This document shows, in pieces, positions 8,933-19,301 of a DNA stretch of 64,000 nt; within the stretch, counting starts at the first letter, position 1; each line of letters opens with the position of its first letter. Made by a program: the position numbers and the translations under genes. The stretch spans positions 62,001-126,000 of the forward strand of contig NZ_QJRX01000001.1 in assembly GCF_003205495.1 (NCBI RefSeq). The letters run 5' to 3'. The stretch is from Aquipseudomonas alcaligenes (lineage in GTDB: Bacteria; Pseudomonadota; Gammaproteobacteria; Pseudomonadales; Pseudomonadaceae). Under the pieces are notes generated by a model. That model made no database searches and was not told where the DNA came from. It saw only the letters and a program-made list of their open reading frames with translations.

Positions 8933-9084
8933 ATCTGGCCGATAGCAGGTTGATAGCAGCGATCGTCAGCACACCCTGTAAGCCAATGCTTACACGGCCA
9001 CCGAGCGGGAAAGGGTTCACAAAGACGGCCTGGCGGCTATCATCGCGCGCCTGATTCCTGCGCCCCGCGCAACCGAGCCCGAAG

Positions 9085-9480
9085 ATGAAACCGCAACTGA
9101 TCGCCGCCGCCGAAATCGACCGCCTGGAAACCTGGAGCAAGTACAACAAGGACATGTGCACCAGCTGCCATTCCACCTGCTGCACCCTGCCGGTGGAGGT
9201 GCGCATCGTCGACCTGATCCGCATTGGCGTGGTCGACGAGTTCGAGCGCGGCGAGCCGCCGAAGAACATTGCCAAGCGCCTGCAGAAGGAAGGGCTGATC
9301 GAGCGCTTCAACCAGAAGTCCGGCATCTTCACCCTGACCCGCATGAGCAACGGCGACTGCATGTACCTGGACCGCAAGACGCGCCTGTGCACCATCTACG
9401 ACAAGCGCCCGGACACCTGCCGCAACCATCCGCGCATCGGCCCGCGCCCGGGCTACTGTGCCTGGCGGCCCAAGCAGTAA
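9085..9480 (+). CDS. YkgJ family cysteine-cluster protein
   Basis: 131 aa. Cysteines occur as CTSCHSTCC near residues 24-33, then a DCMYL...CTIY...CRNHP series in the second half, matching the YkgJ/UPF0153 putative zinc- or iron-chelating family. The protein is soluble, with no signal peptide, so it acts in the cytoplasm; metal and function are not known. It is divergent from the candidate small RNA and precedes the dct regulatory region. Confidence 0.85.
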   Translation: MKPQLIAAAEIDRLETWSKYNKDMCTSCHSTCCTLPVEVRIVDLIRIGVVDEFERGEPPKNIAKRLQKEGLIERFNQKSGIFTLTRMSNGDCMYLDRKTRLCTIYDKRPDTCRNHPRIGPRPGYCAWRPKQ

Positions 9481-9487
9481 GGCCCGC

Positions 9488-9535
9488 TGGCGGAATTCCG
9501 CCAGGCAAAACCCCACACCTGGCGAAATCTCGCCA
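9488..9535 (+). promoter_or_regulatory. two tandem 16-bp dyads, probable activator (DctD) binding sites
   Basis: Two copies of TGGCGRAATYYCGCCA, at 9488-9503 (perfect palindrome TGGCGGAATTCCGCCA) and 9520-9535. Their centres are 32 bp apart, about three helical turns. They lie about 110 and 80 bp upstream of the expected start of the sigma-54 promoter, the usual place for bacterial enhancer-binding proteins. Assignment to DctD is an inference from the dctPQM target and the dctBD genes elsewhere in the window. Confidence 0.7.
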
Positions 9536-9550
9536 CGCATTTCTCCCGGA

Positions 9551-9567
9551 GGCCCGAAAATCGGGCC
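9551..9567. other. hairpin-forming inverted repeat
   Basis: GGCCCGA/TCGGGCC with an AAA loop, lying between the dyads and the -24 element. It could be the weak end of the YkgJ transcript (no U tract follows) or part of the regulatory region. Confidence 0.45.
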
Positions 9568-9586
9568 CTGCAGCCGAGGCGACGGC

Positions 9587-9602
9587 TGGCATCCGGGTTG
9601 CT
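9587..9602 (+). promoter_or_regulatory. sigma-54 (RpoN) promoter of dctPQM
   Basis: TGGCATCCGGGTTGCT keeps the invariant -24 GG and -12 GC exactly 10 bases apart and matches TGGCA and TTGCT at both ends. It is about 100 bp upstream of the dctP ATG, and the upstream dyads are in enhancer position. Confidence 0.85.
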
Positions 9603-9642
9603 AATGCCCTACCCCGACAGCGCAGCGTCCGGCTCCGACTAG

Positions 9643-10701
<1,059 letters not shown>

Positions 10702-10768
10702 TCCGCACCGCGCCGCTGCCCGCACGGCGGCGGCGCCCCGTCGACTCCGCCATCGGGAGATGCCATCC

Positions 10769-11401
10769 ATGAACGCCCTGCGGCGCGTCTGGGACCACTT
10801 CGAGGAAGGCTTCATTGCCTTCCTGCTGGGGGCCATGACGCTGGTGACCTTCGTCTACGTCATCCTCAACAACCTCTACACCCTGTTCTACAACCTGGCC
10901 GACCGCTGGCCGGCGGCCAGCGACACGCTGTTCGCCATCGGCGACGGCATTCTCGCCGCGGCCCAGGCCATGACCTGGAGCAACGCGCTGACCAAGGCGC
11001 TGTTCGCCTGGCTGATCTTCTTCGGCCTGTCCTATGGCGTGCGCACCGCCGGCCATATTGGCGTGGACGCCCTGGTCAAGCTGGCGCCCAGGCATATCCA
11101 GCGGGTCATCGGGGTGATCGCCTGCCTGTGCTGCCTGGGCTATGCCGGGCTGCTCAGCGTGGCCAGCTTCGAGTGGATCCAGACCCTGTTCAAGGCCGCC
11201 ATCGGCGCCGAGGACCTGGGCCACTACGGCATCATGCAGTGGCACATCGGCCTGATCGTGCCGCTCGGCTTCGCCCTGGTATTCATCCGTTTCGCCGAGA
11301 TCCTGGTGCGCATCCTGCGCGGCCGGCAGACCGGCCTGGGCCTGGCCGACGAGGCGGCCGAGGCGATCAAGCTGACCGAACACGAGGAACACAAGCCATG
11401 A
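10769..11401 (+). CDS. dctQ: C4-dicarboxylate TRAP transporter, small permease subunit DctQ
   Basis: 210 aa with four predicted membrane helices (about residues 14-36, 80-98, 118-138, 158-180), the DctQ fold that pairs with DctM. The family's FGLSYGVRTAGHIGVD segment is visible. ATG 10769 is chosen because CGGGAGA lies 9 bases upstream; an ATG at 10760 would sit on top of that ribosome site. Its stop overlaps the dctM start (ATGA). The loop between helices 1 and 2 is longer than in short DctQ proteins. Confidence 0.93.
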   Translation: MNALRRVWDHFEEGFIAFLLGAMTLVTFVYVILNNLYTLFYNLADRWPAASDTLFAIGDGILAAAQAMTWSNALTKALFAWLIFFGLSYGVRTAGHIGVDALVKLAPRHIQRVIGVIACLCCLGYAGLLSVASFEWIQTLFKAAIGAEDLGHYGIMQWHIGLIVPLGFALVFIRFAEILVRILRGRQTGLGLADEAAEAIKLTEHEEHKP

Positions 11402-12681
11402 CCGTCCTGTTCCTCTTCCTGCTGCTGTTCCTGCTGATGTTCATCGGCGTGCCGATCGCCATCTCCCTCGGCCTGGCCGGCTCGCTGACCATCATCCTGT
11501 TCAGCCCCGACTCGGTGCGCTCGCTGGCGATCAAGCTGTTCGAGACCAGCGAGCACTACACCCTGCTGGCCATTCCGTTCTTCCTCCTGGCCGGCGCCTT
11601 CATGACCACCGGCGGCGTGGCGCGCCGCCTGATCGACTTCGCCAACGCCTGCGTCGGCCACATCCGTGGCGGCCTGGCGATCGCCGCGGTGCTGGCCTGC
11701 ATGCTGTTCGCCGCGCTGTCCGGCTCCTCGCCGGCCACGGTGGCGGCGGTCGGCTCCATCGCCATCGCCGGCATGGTGCGCTCCGGCTATCCCCAGGCGT
11801 TCGGCGCCGGCATCGTGTGCAACGCCGGTACCCTGGGCATCCTGATCCCGCCGTCGATCGTCATGGTGGTGTACGCCGCCGCCACCGAGACCTCGGTGGG
11901 CAAGCTGTTCATGGCCGGCGTGGTGCCGGGGATCATGCTCGGCGTGGTGCTGATGGTGGCGATCTACATAGTCGCGGTGAAGAAGAACCTGCCGGCGCTG
12001 CCGCGGGCGACCTTCCGCGAGTGGCTGGGCGCCGCACGCAAGGCCATCTGGGGCCTGCTGCTGATGGTGATCATCCTCGGCGGTATCTACTCCGGCATGT
12101 TCACCCCCACCGAGGCGGCCGCCGTGGCGGCGATCTACTCGGCCTTCATCGCCCTGTTCGTGTACAAGGACATGAAGGTCCATGAAGTGCCGCGGGTACT
12201 GGTGGAGTCGGCCAAGCTCTCCATCATGCTGATGTTCATCATCGCCAACGCCATGCTGTTCGCCCACGTGCTGACCACCGAGCAGCTGCCGCAGCAGATC
12301 ACCGCCTGGGTGCTGGACGCCGGCCTGACGCCGATCACCTTCCTGCTGGTGGTGAACATCGTGCTGCTGATCGCCGGCGCCTTCATGGAGCCCTCGGCGA
12401 TCATCCTGATCCTGGCGCCGATCCTCTTCCCCATCGCCATGGAACTGGGCATCGACCCGATCCACCTGGGCATCATCATGGTGGTCAACCTGGAGATCGG
12501 CCTGGTCACGCCACCGGTGGGGCTCAACCTGTTCGTCACCTCGGCGGTGACCGGCATGCCGCTGACCGCCACCATCCGCGCGGCCATGCCCTGGCTGATG
12601 ATCCTGCTGGCCTTCCTGCTGCTGGTCACCTACGTGCCCTGGATCTCCCTGGCCCTGCCCAACTGGATCGGCATGAGCTAG
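11398..12681 (+). CDS. dctM: C4-dicarboxylate TRAP transporter, large permease subunit DctM
   Basis: 427 aa with about twelve hydrophobic helices and the DctM signatures SGSSPATVAAVGSI and GTLGILIPPSI (substrate/sodium site region), GMFTPTEAAAVAAIY and a late EIGLVTPPVGLNLFV. It forms the ion-driven transport channel with DctQ and receives substrate from DctP. Translation is coupled to dctQ by a 4-bp overlap; an intrinsic terminator follows 25 bp after the stop. Confidence 0.95.
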   Translation: MTVLFLFLLLFLLMFIGVPIAISLGLAGSLTIILFSPDSVRSLAIKLFETSEHYTLLAIPFFLLAGAFMTTGGVARRLIDFANACVGHIRGGLAIAAVLACMLFAALSGSSPATVAAVGSIAIAGMVRSGYPQAFGAGIVCNAGTLGILIPPSIVMVVYAAATETSVGKLFMAGVVPGIMLGVVLMVAIYIVAVKKNLPALPRATFREWLGAARKAIWGLLLMVIILGGIYSGMFTPTEAAAVAAIYSAFIALFVYKDMKVHEVPRVLVESAKLSIMLMFIIANAMLFAHVLTTEQLPQQITAWVLDAGLTPITFLLVVNIVLLIAGAFMEPSAIILILAPILFPIAMELGIDPIHLGIIMVVNLEIGLVTPPVGLNLFVTSAVTGMPLTATIRAAMPWLMILLAFLLLVTYVPWISLALPNWIGMS

Positions 12682-12705
12682 GTCGAAGCGCCTCCCGCAA
12701 CCCTG

Positions 12706-12731
12706 AGCCCGGCCCCGTGCCGGGCTTTTTC
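12706..12731 (+). terminator. intrinsic terminator of dctPQM
   Basis: Perfect 8-bp stem AGCCCGGC/GCCGGGCT with a 5-base loop followed by TTTTTC. It ends just before the convergent phosphoethanolamine transferase-like gene. Confidence 0.88.
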
Positions 12732-12736
12732 TGCCC

Positions 12737-14455
12737 TCAGTTCTGCGCCATGTCGTGTGGCGCCTGCGGCCGGATCAGGCTGAAGTCGATCAGGTTCTGC
12801 GGCTGGCGCGGGTCGCCGACCAGCAGCGGGCGCGCCTTGAACTCGGCGCTGACCAGGCTACGACTGCGGTCATGCTCGGCGAAGTCGAGGCCGGCCAGGT
12901 CCGCCCAGGTGTGCACCAGGCCGGAGCTGCTGAACGGCCGCGCCAGGGCCGGGCCGAAGTCGCGCGCCGGCCACTTCGGCGCCGTCCACAGGAGGAAGGG
13001 GATGGTGTACATCGGCCCGGTCGGCGCCGCCTCGTTGCGCCCCAGCACCTGCGGCCTGGGCGCATCGAACACCGCCTCGCCGTGGTCGGCCAGGTACAGC
13101 AGGAAGCCATTGGGGTCGCTGGCGGCGAAGCGCTTGATCAGGCTGGAGACCACGAAGTCGTTGTACAGCACCGCGTTGTCGTAGGCGTTGTAGGTCGGCA
13201 GCTGGTGCGCGGTGACGTGCGCCGGCACGCCCGTGCGGTCGGTGAAGCGCGCGAACTCCGGCGGGTAGCGGTACTGGTAGCTCATGTGGGTGCCGAGCAG
13301 GTGGACCACGATGAACTTGCGCGGTGCCGGGTCGGCCAGCACCCTGGCAAAGGGTTCGAGCACGTCGCCGTCGTACTGGCGGGCGTTCTGCTCGCGGTTG
13401 TTGTTCAGGTAGAACTGCTCGTCCGCCTGCCTGGAGAAGGTGGTGAGCATGGTGTTGCGCTTGGTGATGGTCTGCTGGTTGGTGATCCAGTAGGTCTTGT
13501 AGCCGGCCTGCTTCATCACGCTGACCAGTGACGGCGTGCTCAGGTAGGCGTCCGGGTTCTGCTGGTCGGCGAAGGTCAGCACCTGCTGCAGCGCCTCGAT
13601 GGTGTAGGGCCGCGGGGTGACCGCGCCGGTGAACACCTGCAACTGGTCCCGCAGCTGGTCCAGCTCCGGGGTGGTCTGGCGGCCATAGCCGTACAGGCTC
13701 ATGCGCTGGCGGTTGGTCGACTCGCCGATCACCAGCACCAGGGTCGCCGGCTGGCCGGCGTGGGCGTCGCGCAGGTCGGTCAGCGGCGCGATGCGCTCGC
13801 GCCCTTCCAGCAGCGCCTGCATGTTGGCCAGCTGGGCGCGGTACTGGCGGTAGCCGACCACCAGCTGCCAGGGCGTGGCCGGCTCGATGCGCTCCTCGAA
13901 GTTTTCCAGCGCCACCGCTGCATCGTCGTGCTTGCTGAACTGGCGCAGCGCCGGATAGCCGAGCGAGACGAACAGGAAGAAGGCCGCGGCCAGCGCCGCC
14001 AGCGGGCGCGGCAGGTACACGGGACGGACCCTGCGCCACAGCAGCCAGGCCCCCAGGCCGTAGGCGAGGAAGGCCGGCAGCATCCACCAGGCGAAGTACT
14101 GCGCCAGGTACTCGCTGCCCTCGCTGACGTTGGACTCGAAGAGGATGAAGATGACGCTCTGCGAGAACTCCTGGCCGTAGATCAGGAAGTAGCCGAAGCC
14201 GGCCAGCGAGCACAGCCACAGCGGCACGCCGAGCAGCGCCGCCAGCAGCCGCGCCCGCGCCGGGAACAGCAGCAGCGGCATCAGCCACAAAGCGCTGAGC
14301 AGGAAGGCCTGGCGGAACCCGGCGAAGCCGGCGGTGCCGGTCAGCTGGATCAGCAGCTGGGTCACCCCGGAGAAGTACCAGAAGAACAGGAACATCCAGC
14401 CCAGCCCGGCCCAGTCGAAACCGCCACCGCGCCTGCCCTGCGCCGTCGTCGCCAT
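12737..14455 (-). CDS. phosphoethanolamine transferase-like protein (EptA/CptA family)
   Basis: 572 aa. Five N-terminal membrane helices (to about residue 168) precede a periplasmic sulfatase-fold domain. The catalytic site reads GESTNRQRMSLYGYG with nucleophile Thr247; HLLGTHMSY and LADHGEAVF carry further metal ligands. Family members move phosphoethanolamine from phosphatidylethanolamine to lipid A or LPS core, which lowers the negative charge of the envelope and can give polymyxin resistance. Which acceptor this one uses cannot be told from sequence alone. ATG 14455 is the likelier start; a Met 15 codons upstream lacks a ribosome site. Confidence 0.85.
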   Translation of the reverse strand: MATTAQGRRGGGFDWAGLGWMFLFFWYFSGVTQLLIQLTGTAGFAGFRQAFLLSALWLMPLLLFPARARLLAALLGVPLWLCSLAGFGYFLIYGQEFSQSVIFILFESNVSEGSEYLAQYFAWWMLPAFLAYGLGAWLLWRRVRPVYLPRPLAALAAAFFLFVSLGYPALRQFSKHDDAAVALENFEERIEPATPWQLVVGYRQYRAQLANMQALLEGRERIAPLTDLRDAHAGQPATLVLVIGESTNRQRMSLYGYGRQTTPELDQLRDQLQVFTGAVTPRPYTIEALQQVLTFADQQNPDAYLSTPSLVSVMKQAGYKTYWITNQQTITKRNTMLTTFSRQADEQFYLNNNREQNARQYDGDVLEPFARVLADPAPRKFIVVHLLGTHMSYQYRYPPEFARFTDRTGVPAHVTAHQLPTYNAYDNAVLYNDFVVSSLIKRFAASDPNGFLLYLADHGEAVFDAPRPQVLGRNEAAPTGPMYTIPFLLWTAPKWPARDFGPALARPFSSSGLVHTWADLAGLDFAEHDRSRSLVSAEFKARPLLVGDPRQPQNLIDFSLIRPQAPHDMAQN

Positions 14456-14545
14456 GCACCACACCCCGTCGAATCGGTGGCCGGAGGAATTCCGGCCCAT
14501 CCGCCGATGGTGCCCAGGCGATGCTGAAGGCTTCCTTAAGACGCG

Positions 14546-16606
14546 CTACTCCAGCTGGAAATGCGCGGTGTTCTGCGCCAGGCTGCGGCTGCCGGCGCTG
14601 AGGCGGTCGGCCACGCCATGGACGGTCTGCGCGCCCTCCAGCAGGGCGGCGGCGGCCTGATCGACCTGCTGGATATTGCCGCTGACCTCCTCGGCGGTGG
14701 CGGCCTGCTGCTCCACGGCGGCGGCGATCTGGGTCAGCATGTCGCTGACCCGCTGCACGGCGCCGGCGATCTCGCCCAGGTGGTCGCCCAGCTCGGTGAC
14801 CGCGCCGGCGTCCACCTCGGCCTGGCTGCAGGCGCTCTGCATCAGTTCCACCGACTGCAGCACCACGCGCTGCAGGGCCTCGACCGTGGCGCTGATCTCG
14901 CGGGTGGAGTCCTGGGTGCGCTGCGACAGCGAGCGCACCTCGTCGGCCACCACGGCGAAGCCGCGGCCCTGCTCGCCGGCCCGCGCGGCCTCGATGGCGG
15001 CATTCAGCGCCAGCAGGTTGGTCTGCTCGGCGATGCCCTTGATCACGTCCACCACCCGGTCGATCTGCTGGGCCTGCTCGCGCAGCTCGGCCAGCGCGGC
15101 GGCGGTGTCGCCCAGGCGCGCGGTGAGCTGGCGCATGCTGGCGGTGGTCTGCTGGCTGCGCTGGTTGCTCTGCTCGGCGATATGCCGGGTCTGGCTGGCG
15201 TCCTGCGCCGCCATCTCGCAGTTCTCCGCCACGCTCTGCGCGGTGGCCGCCATCTGCGTGGCGGCGGCGGCGATCTGGCTGACCTGCAGCTGTTGCTGCT
15301 CCACCGCGCCGAGGGCACGGCGCGCCTCGGCGCCGAGCACCTGCACGGTGTCGTCCAGCTCGGCGCTCTCGCGGTTGACCCCCTGCAGCGAGCCGCGCAG
15401 CTGGGCCACCGCATCGTTCAGCGCGGCGCCGATCAGCGCCAGCTCGTCCCGGCCGTGCACGGTGACATGGCGGCGCAGGTCGCCATCGCGCAGCGACTGC
15501 GCCAGCGAGGTGATGCGCCAGCTGCTGCCGCGGATCGAGGCCTGCAGGCAGACCAGGGCGTAGAGCGCCAGCAGCACCAGCACGCCGAAGGCGCCGAGGG
15601 TGATGATCAGCGCGCGCAGGGCCTTGTCGCGGTACTGGCCGAGGCGCGCGTCGAGCGCCTCCAGGGTGGCGCGCTGCAGCGCCTCGACATGCCCCTGGGC
15701 GCTGTCCATGCCCTGCTCGAAGCCGGCCACGTCGAGCTGGATGCCGCCGTCGCCGTACATCTTCTGGTCCAGCTCGGCGAGCCAGTCGTCCAGCCCGGCC
15801 AGGCTCTGGGCATAGACCTGGTTCCAGGCCGCCAGCGACTTCGGCAGCTCGCCCTGCAGGCGTTCGCCGAGCTTGCCCAGCTGCTGCCGCGACTCGCCGG
15901 TGGCGGCGCGGATCTCGCGCAGCTGCAGGCGGCTCTGCAGGCTGAACTGGCCGGCCGCCACGGCGCCCTGGCCGACGCTGGCCAGCACCCCGAGCTGCTG
16001 CTGCAGGCGCGGCGCGCCCTGGGTGCCGACCTGCATCAGCAGGTAGGTCTCCAGCCAGGGATCGAGGATCAGCCCGCTCTCGGTCGCCACCTGCTCGCGC
16101 AGGGTATTGAGCTGCTGCAGGGCGCGGGTGAAGCGCTCGTAGGCGTCCGGCCACCAGCCGATGCTGCCCAGGGCCTGGGCGCGCAGGCCGTCACGCTGCG
16201 CCTGCAGGGCCTGCAGGCTGGCCAGCACCTGCTCGCCGGCGCCCTCCTCGGCGAGCGTCTGGCGCAACTGGTCCAGGGCCTGGTCCAGCTCCGCCTCGCT
16301 CTGCTGCAGGCGGGCGATGGCCGCCTGGGTCTCGGCCGTGGCCTCGCGATTGCGTTCGGTGGCCTTCCAGCGCGCGGTCAGGTTGCGCTGACGCACCAGC
16401 ACCAGCTCGACCCGGTCCAGCGCCTGCAGCTGCAGCACTCCGGAGTGCTCGTCGTCGACCACCCGCAGCTTGCTCAGGTAGTTATCCCCGATCGACCAGG
16501 CGGCGTAGGCCAGCGGCAGGATGAACAACAGCGCCAGCAGCTGGAACTTGCGGGCGAAACTGAACCTCTCGAGTGCATTAACACCGGGCAGCAACAACGC
16601 ATTCAT
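14546..16606 (-). CDS. methyl-accepting chemotaxis protein
   Basis: 686 aa transmembrane chemoreceptor. One helix at about 22-42 and a second at ~350-372 bracket a ~300-residue, Gln/Leu-rich, largely helical periplasmic ligand domain. A HAMP-like region (from [15 protein letters not shown]) and the signalling domain follow, with the highly conserved hairpin tip [20 protein letters not shown]. It should signal to CheA/CheW. ATG 16606 is preceded by AGGAG; the longer frame upstream lacks this. The ligand is unknown. A possible FliA-type promoter lies upstream. Confidence 0.93.
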   Translation of the reverse strand: MNALLLPGVNALERFSFARKFQLLALLFILPLAYAAWSIGDNYLSKLRVVDDEHSGVLQLQALDRVELVLVRQRNLTARWKATERNREATAETQAAIARLQQSEAELDQALDQLRQTLAEEGAGEQVLASLQALQAQRDGLRAQALGSIGWWPDAYERFTRALQQLNTLREQVATESGLILDPWLETYLLMQVGTQGAPRLQQQLGVLASVGQGAVAAGQFSLQSRLQLREIRAATGESRQQLGKLGERLQGELPKSLAAWNQVYAQSLAGLDDWLAELDQKMYGDGGIQLDVAGFEQGMDSAQGHVEALQRATLEALDARLGQYRDKALRALIITLGAFGVLVLLALYALVCLQASIRGSSWRITSLAQSLRDGDLRRHVTVHGRDELALIGAALNDAVAQLRGSLQGVNRESAELDDTVQVLGAEARRALGAVEQQQLQVSQIAAAATQMAATAQSVAENCEMAAQDASQTRHIAEQSNQRSQQTTASMRQLTARLGDTAAALAELREQAQQIDRVVDVIKGIAEQTNLLALNAAIEAARAGEQGRGFAVVADEVRSLSQRTQDSTREISATVEALQRVVLQSVELMQSACSQAEVDAGAVTELGDHLGEIAGAVQRVSDMLTQIAAAVEQQAATAEEVSGNIQQVDQAAAALLEGAQTVHGVADRLSAGSRSLAQNTAHFQLE

Positions 16607-16696
16607 CGTCGAACTCCTGAATCGGACGAAACTGCGGAGCACCTGGACTAGCAATTGCCGAGCCATGCACTTCGCCACTTCGAGACTGTTCGTTAC

Positions 16697-16723
16697 ATAT
16701 CGGAAGACTCACCGACTTCATGA
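16697..16723 (-). promoter_or_regulatory. possible sigma-28 (FliA) promoter of the chemoreceptor gene
   Basis: On the minus strand, TCAT - 15 bases - TCCGATAT resembles the FliA consensus TAAA-N15-GCCGATAA (CCGATA intact). It lies about 90 bases upstream of the chemoreceptor start, and chemoreceptors are classic FliA targets. Confidence 0.4.
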
Positions 16724-16800
16724 GCTAAACGATAGAAGGCAATGCGCCATCGGGGTGCGAAAAGGCGTCACCGGCACCGGGCCGGCCCCCTCTGCGGCGC

Positions 16801-17577
16801 TCACTGCCGGCCGAGCAGGGCCCGCAGGGCGGCGCTGTAGGTCCGTCCCACGCGGCACTCGGTGCCGTCGGCCAGCACGGCGACCCAGGCGGCGAAGGGC
16901 GCGGGGCGGAGGCGCACGACGGCACCGCGGCGCACTATGGTGCTGCGGTGGATGCGGATGAACGCATCCGGGGCCAGACGCTGCTCCAGCGCGGTCAGGG
17001 TCTCGTGGAACAGGTAGTTGGCGTCGGCCAGGTGGATGCGCACATAGTCGCGCTCGGCCTGCAGGCGGATGATGTCGTCCTGCAGGATACGCCGGTGTTC
17101 GCCACGCACCTTGACCCAGAACTCCCCTGGCGGTCGAGCCTGGGCACCCAGGGCCTGCTTGAGCGAGGCGATCACCTCCTGCAGCTCGGCGAGACGATCC
17201 GCCTGACCACGCGAAAGCGCGGCCGTACGGGCGCGCGCCATGGCCAGGGCGAAACGCTCGGCATCGAGGGGCTTGGTCAGGTAGTCGACGGCGTTGACCT
17301 CGAAGGCGCGCAGGGCATGGTGGTCGAAGGCCGTGACGAAGACGAGCGCCGGCAATTCGCCGGCGAGCTGCTGCAGCACATCGAAACCGCTGCCACCCGG
17401 CATCTGGATATCGAGCAGCAGGATGTCCGGGGCGCTGTCCCTGGCCAGGCGCAGGGTCTCGCCGACATCCGCGGCCTCGTCGATGCGCCCGACCCAGTCG
17501 AGCTTGCGCAGCAGGCGGATCAGCCGGCGCCGGGCCAGCGGCTCGTCGTCGGCGACGAGAATGCTCAGGGCGCTCAT
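16801..17577 (-). CDS. LytTR-family response regulator
   Basis: 258 aa. Receiver domain (residues ~4-120) with the acidic pair near residues 10-12, phospho-acceptor Asp56 in LLLDIQMPG and Lys105 in the YLTKPLD loop; then a LytTR DNA-binding domain (~155-255) with the usual ERDYVRIHLADANYL and RIHRSTIVRR segments. AlgR/LytR-type regulators bind direct repeats in promoters. The ATG at 17577 overlaps the stop of the sensor kinase gene by 4 bp, so the two form a two-component pair. The target genes are unknown. Confidence 0.92.
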   Translation of the reverse strand: MSALSILVADDEPLARRRLIRLLRKLDWVGRIDEAADVGETLRLARDSAPDILLLDIQMPGGSGFDVLQQLAGELPALVFVTAFDHHALRAFEVNAVDYLTKPLDAERFALAMARARTAALSRGQADRLAELQEVIASLKQALGAQARPPGEFWVKVRGEHRRILQDDIIRLQAERDYVRIHLADANYLFHETLTALEQRLAPDAFIRIHRSTIVRRGAVVRLRPAPFAAWVAVLADGTECRVGRTYSAALRALLGRQ

Positions 17578-18638
17578 GCGCAGCGCCACGGCAGATCGAT
17601 GACCGCGCGGTAGCGATCCGCGCCCACCGGGCCGGAAGAGAACCGGCCATTGTCCTGGAAGCGCAGGCGCAGGCGCTCCGCCACGTTGCGCAAACCGACC
17701 CCCATGCCCGGCCGGCGCACCGCCGGCGCCGCCTCTGCGGCCATGCTGTTCTCCACGCTGATGTGCAGCCTTTCACCCTCGCGCGCGGCCCGCAGCGTGA
17801 TATCCACCGGACCGGTCGCCACACCCACGCCGTGCTTGATCGCGTTCTCGATCAGCGGCTGCAGGATCAGGCTGGGCACCAGGGCATCGCGCGCCTCCTC
17901 GGCCAGCTCGACGCGAAAGCTCATGCGGTCGGAGAAGCGCTCGCGCTCGATCGCCAGGTACTCCTCCTGCAAGCCCAGCTCGTCGCCCAGCGGGACATCG
18001 TGCATGGGATCGAGCGACAGGGTGGTCCGCATGAAATTGGAAAGCGACATCAGCATGCGCTCGGCGCGGCTGGCGGCGCCCTCCTCGATCAGACCGGCAA
18101 TCGAGTTGAGCGTGTTGAACAGGAAGTGCGGATTGACCTGGTAGCGCAGCGCCTGCATCTGCGCCGCCAGGGCCTCCTCGCGCACGGCCGCCAGGCGCCG
18201 CTCGCGATCGCGAACCTCGAAACAGTAGAGCAGGGCGATGAACAGGCAGGACCAGCCGAACAGCATCGAGGCGCCCTCGATCAGCATGTAGCCGGAGTAC
18301 ACCGGATCGAAGCTGACCGGCTCGGGGTACTCGCAGATCAGGTAGTTGAGGAAGTCGATGGCGACGAACAGGGGCGCCAGCGCCGCCGTCATCAGGAAGC
18401 TGAGAATGGCCTTGCTGGGGAATTCGAGCCCCCTCAGGCGAAACAGCAGCAGCGACATGCCGAAGGTCATCAGCGCACCGGCGCCGAACAGCACGAACTT
18501 CAGCGGCGCCGACTGCAACGGATCGATATTGATGAAGTAACCCAGAATGCTGTCGGCGACGAACATGCACGTCCAGTAGATGAGACTGAGCTGCAGGGTC
18601 GCCCGCACCAGCCCGTCGAATCCTTTCGTTTCCCTCAT
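17574..18638 (-). CDS. LytS/AlgZ-type sensor histidine kinase
   Basis: 354 aa. Four hydrophobic segments (about 14-34, 47-66, 79-100, 118-140) form a membrane sensor, followed by a His_kinase domain with the phospho-acceptor His171 in the family motif NPHFLFNTLNS, then an ATPase domain with QPLIENAIKHG (N box) and GMGVGLRN (G box). It phosphorylates the overlapping LytTR regulator. There is no periplasmic sensor domain of note, so the signal is probably perceived in the membrane, as in the LytS/AlgZ group. Confidence 0.92.
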   Translation of the reverse strand: MRETKGFDGLVRATLQLSLIYWTCMFVADSILGYFINIDPLQSAPLKFVLFGAGALMTFGMSLLLFRLRGLEFPSKAILSFLMTAALAPLFVAIDFLNYLICEYPEPVSFDPVYSGYMLIEGASMLFGWSCLFIALLYCFEVRDRERRLAAVREEALAAQMQALRYQVNPHFLFNTLNSIAGLIEEGAASRAERMLMSLSNFMRTTLSLDPMHDVPLGDELGLQEEYLAIERERFSDRMSFRVELAEEARDALVPSLILQPLIENAIKHGVGVATGPVDITLRAAREGERLHISVENSMAAEAAPAVRRPGMGVGLRNVAERLRLRFQDNGRFSSGPVGADRYRAVIDLPWRCA

Positions 18639-18858
18639 GCTGCCTCCGTGCCCATCCGCAGAGCCTGTGTCGCCGAGCCGCCGGTCGATGAAAAACCGCC
18701 ATTGGCAGAAATCTCCGTCACTGGCGGCAACGCCGATAGCGCTTGGCCGAAAACCGCTTGGCCAGCCTCTCGCCGCCTACTTAGAGTCCCTCCACCCGGC
18801 CCGGCCGGGAAGTCGGAATCATTATCTTCACATGCGCAACGACAAACGAGGGACTGTC

Positions 18859-19191
18859 ATGAACAAGCTTTTCCGCGCCACCCGCCTGCTCGCCCTGCTG
18901 GCCGCCGCACAATGGATCGCCGGCTGCGCGGCAATCGCCGAAAAGACCAACTCGCTGAGCGATGAGAGAATCGTCGCGGAAACGGCGGGGGTGCTCGGCT
19001 ACTCTCCGAGCCAACTCGAACTGCTGGCACGGCGCACCAGCGGGACCAATACCTACGCCGAGCTGCGGGCCGACAATGGCAGCGAGTTCAACTGCATCAT
19101 CAATGGCGGCAACCTGGCCACCTTCGGCGCCATCAATCCACCCAGCTGCGCGAAGAAGGGCGAAATCCTCAGGAGCGGACCGGGGCAGTGA
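18859..19191 (+). CDS. small lipoprotein of unknown function
   Basis: 110 aa. The N-terminus has basic residues, a hydrophobic core and a lipobox-like IAGC with Cys at about residue 23, so it is probably a lipidated envelope protein; the residue after Cys is Ala, which does not prevent outer-membrane sorting. The rest is soluble, with two further cysteines in FNCII and PSCAK. A GAGGGA ribosome site precedes the ATG. It is divergent from the sensor kinase gene. Family not recognised. Confidence 0.75.
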   Translation: MNKLFRATRLLALLAAAQWIAGCAAIAEKTNSLSDERIVAETAGVLGYSPSQLELLARRTSGTNTYAELRADNGSEFNCIINGGNLATFGAINPPSCAKKGEILRSGPGQ

Positions 19192-19301
19192 CGATTCAGG
19201 GGTGCGCACTGGCGAGGGTGTGCAGAGTTTTGTGTAACCGGGGTTAGGCTCTACCCTTTGACTCAGCCCCTGCAACAGCCCTCAACATGAATGGAATCCC
19301 G

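Noticed and set aside
12870..16154. A 1094-codon open frame on the minus strand
   Set aside because: It runs across the ends of the chemoreceptor and the phosphoethanolamine transferase in another frame and has the Arg/Ala/Gly bias of high-GC shadow frames.
14561..16651. A 696-codon plus-strand open frame
   Set aside because: Antisense to the chemoreceptor, which has clear HAMP and signalling-tip motifs.
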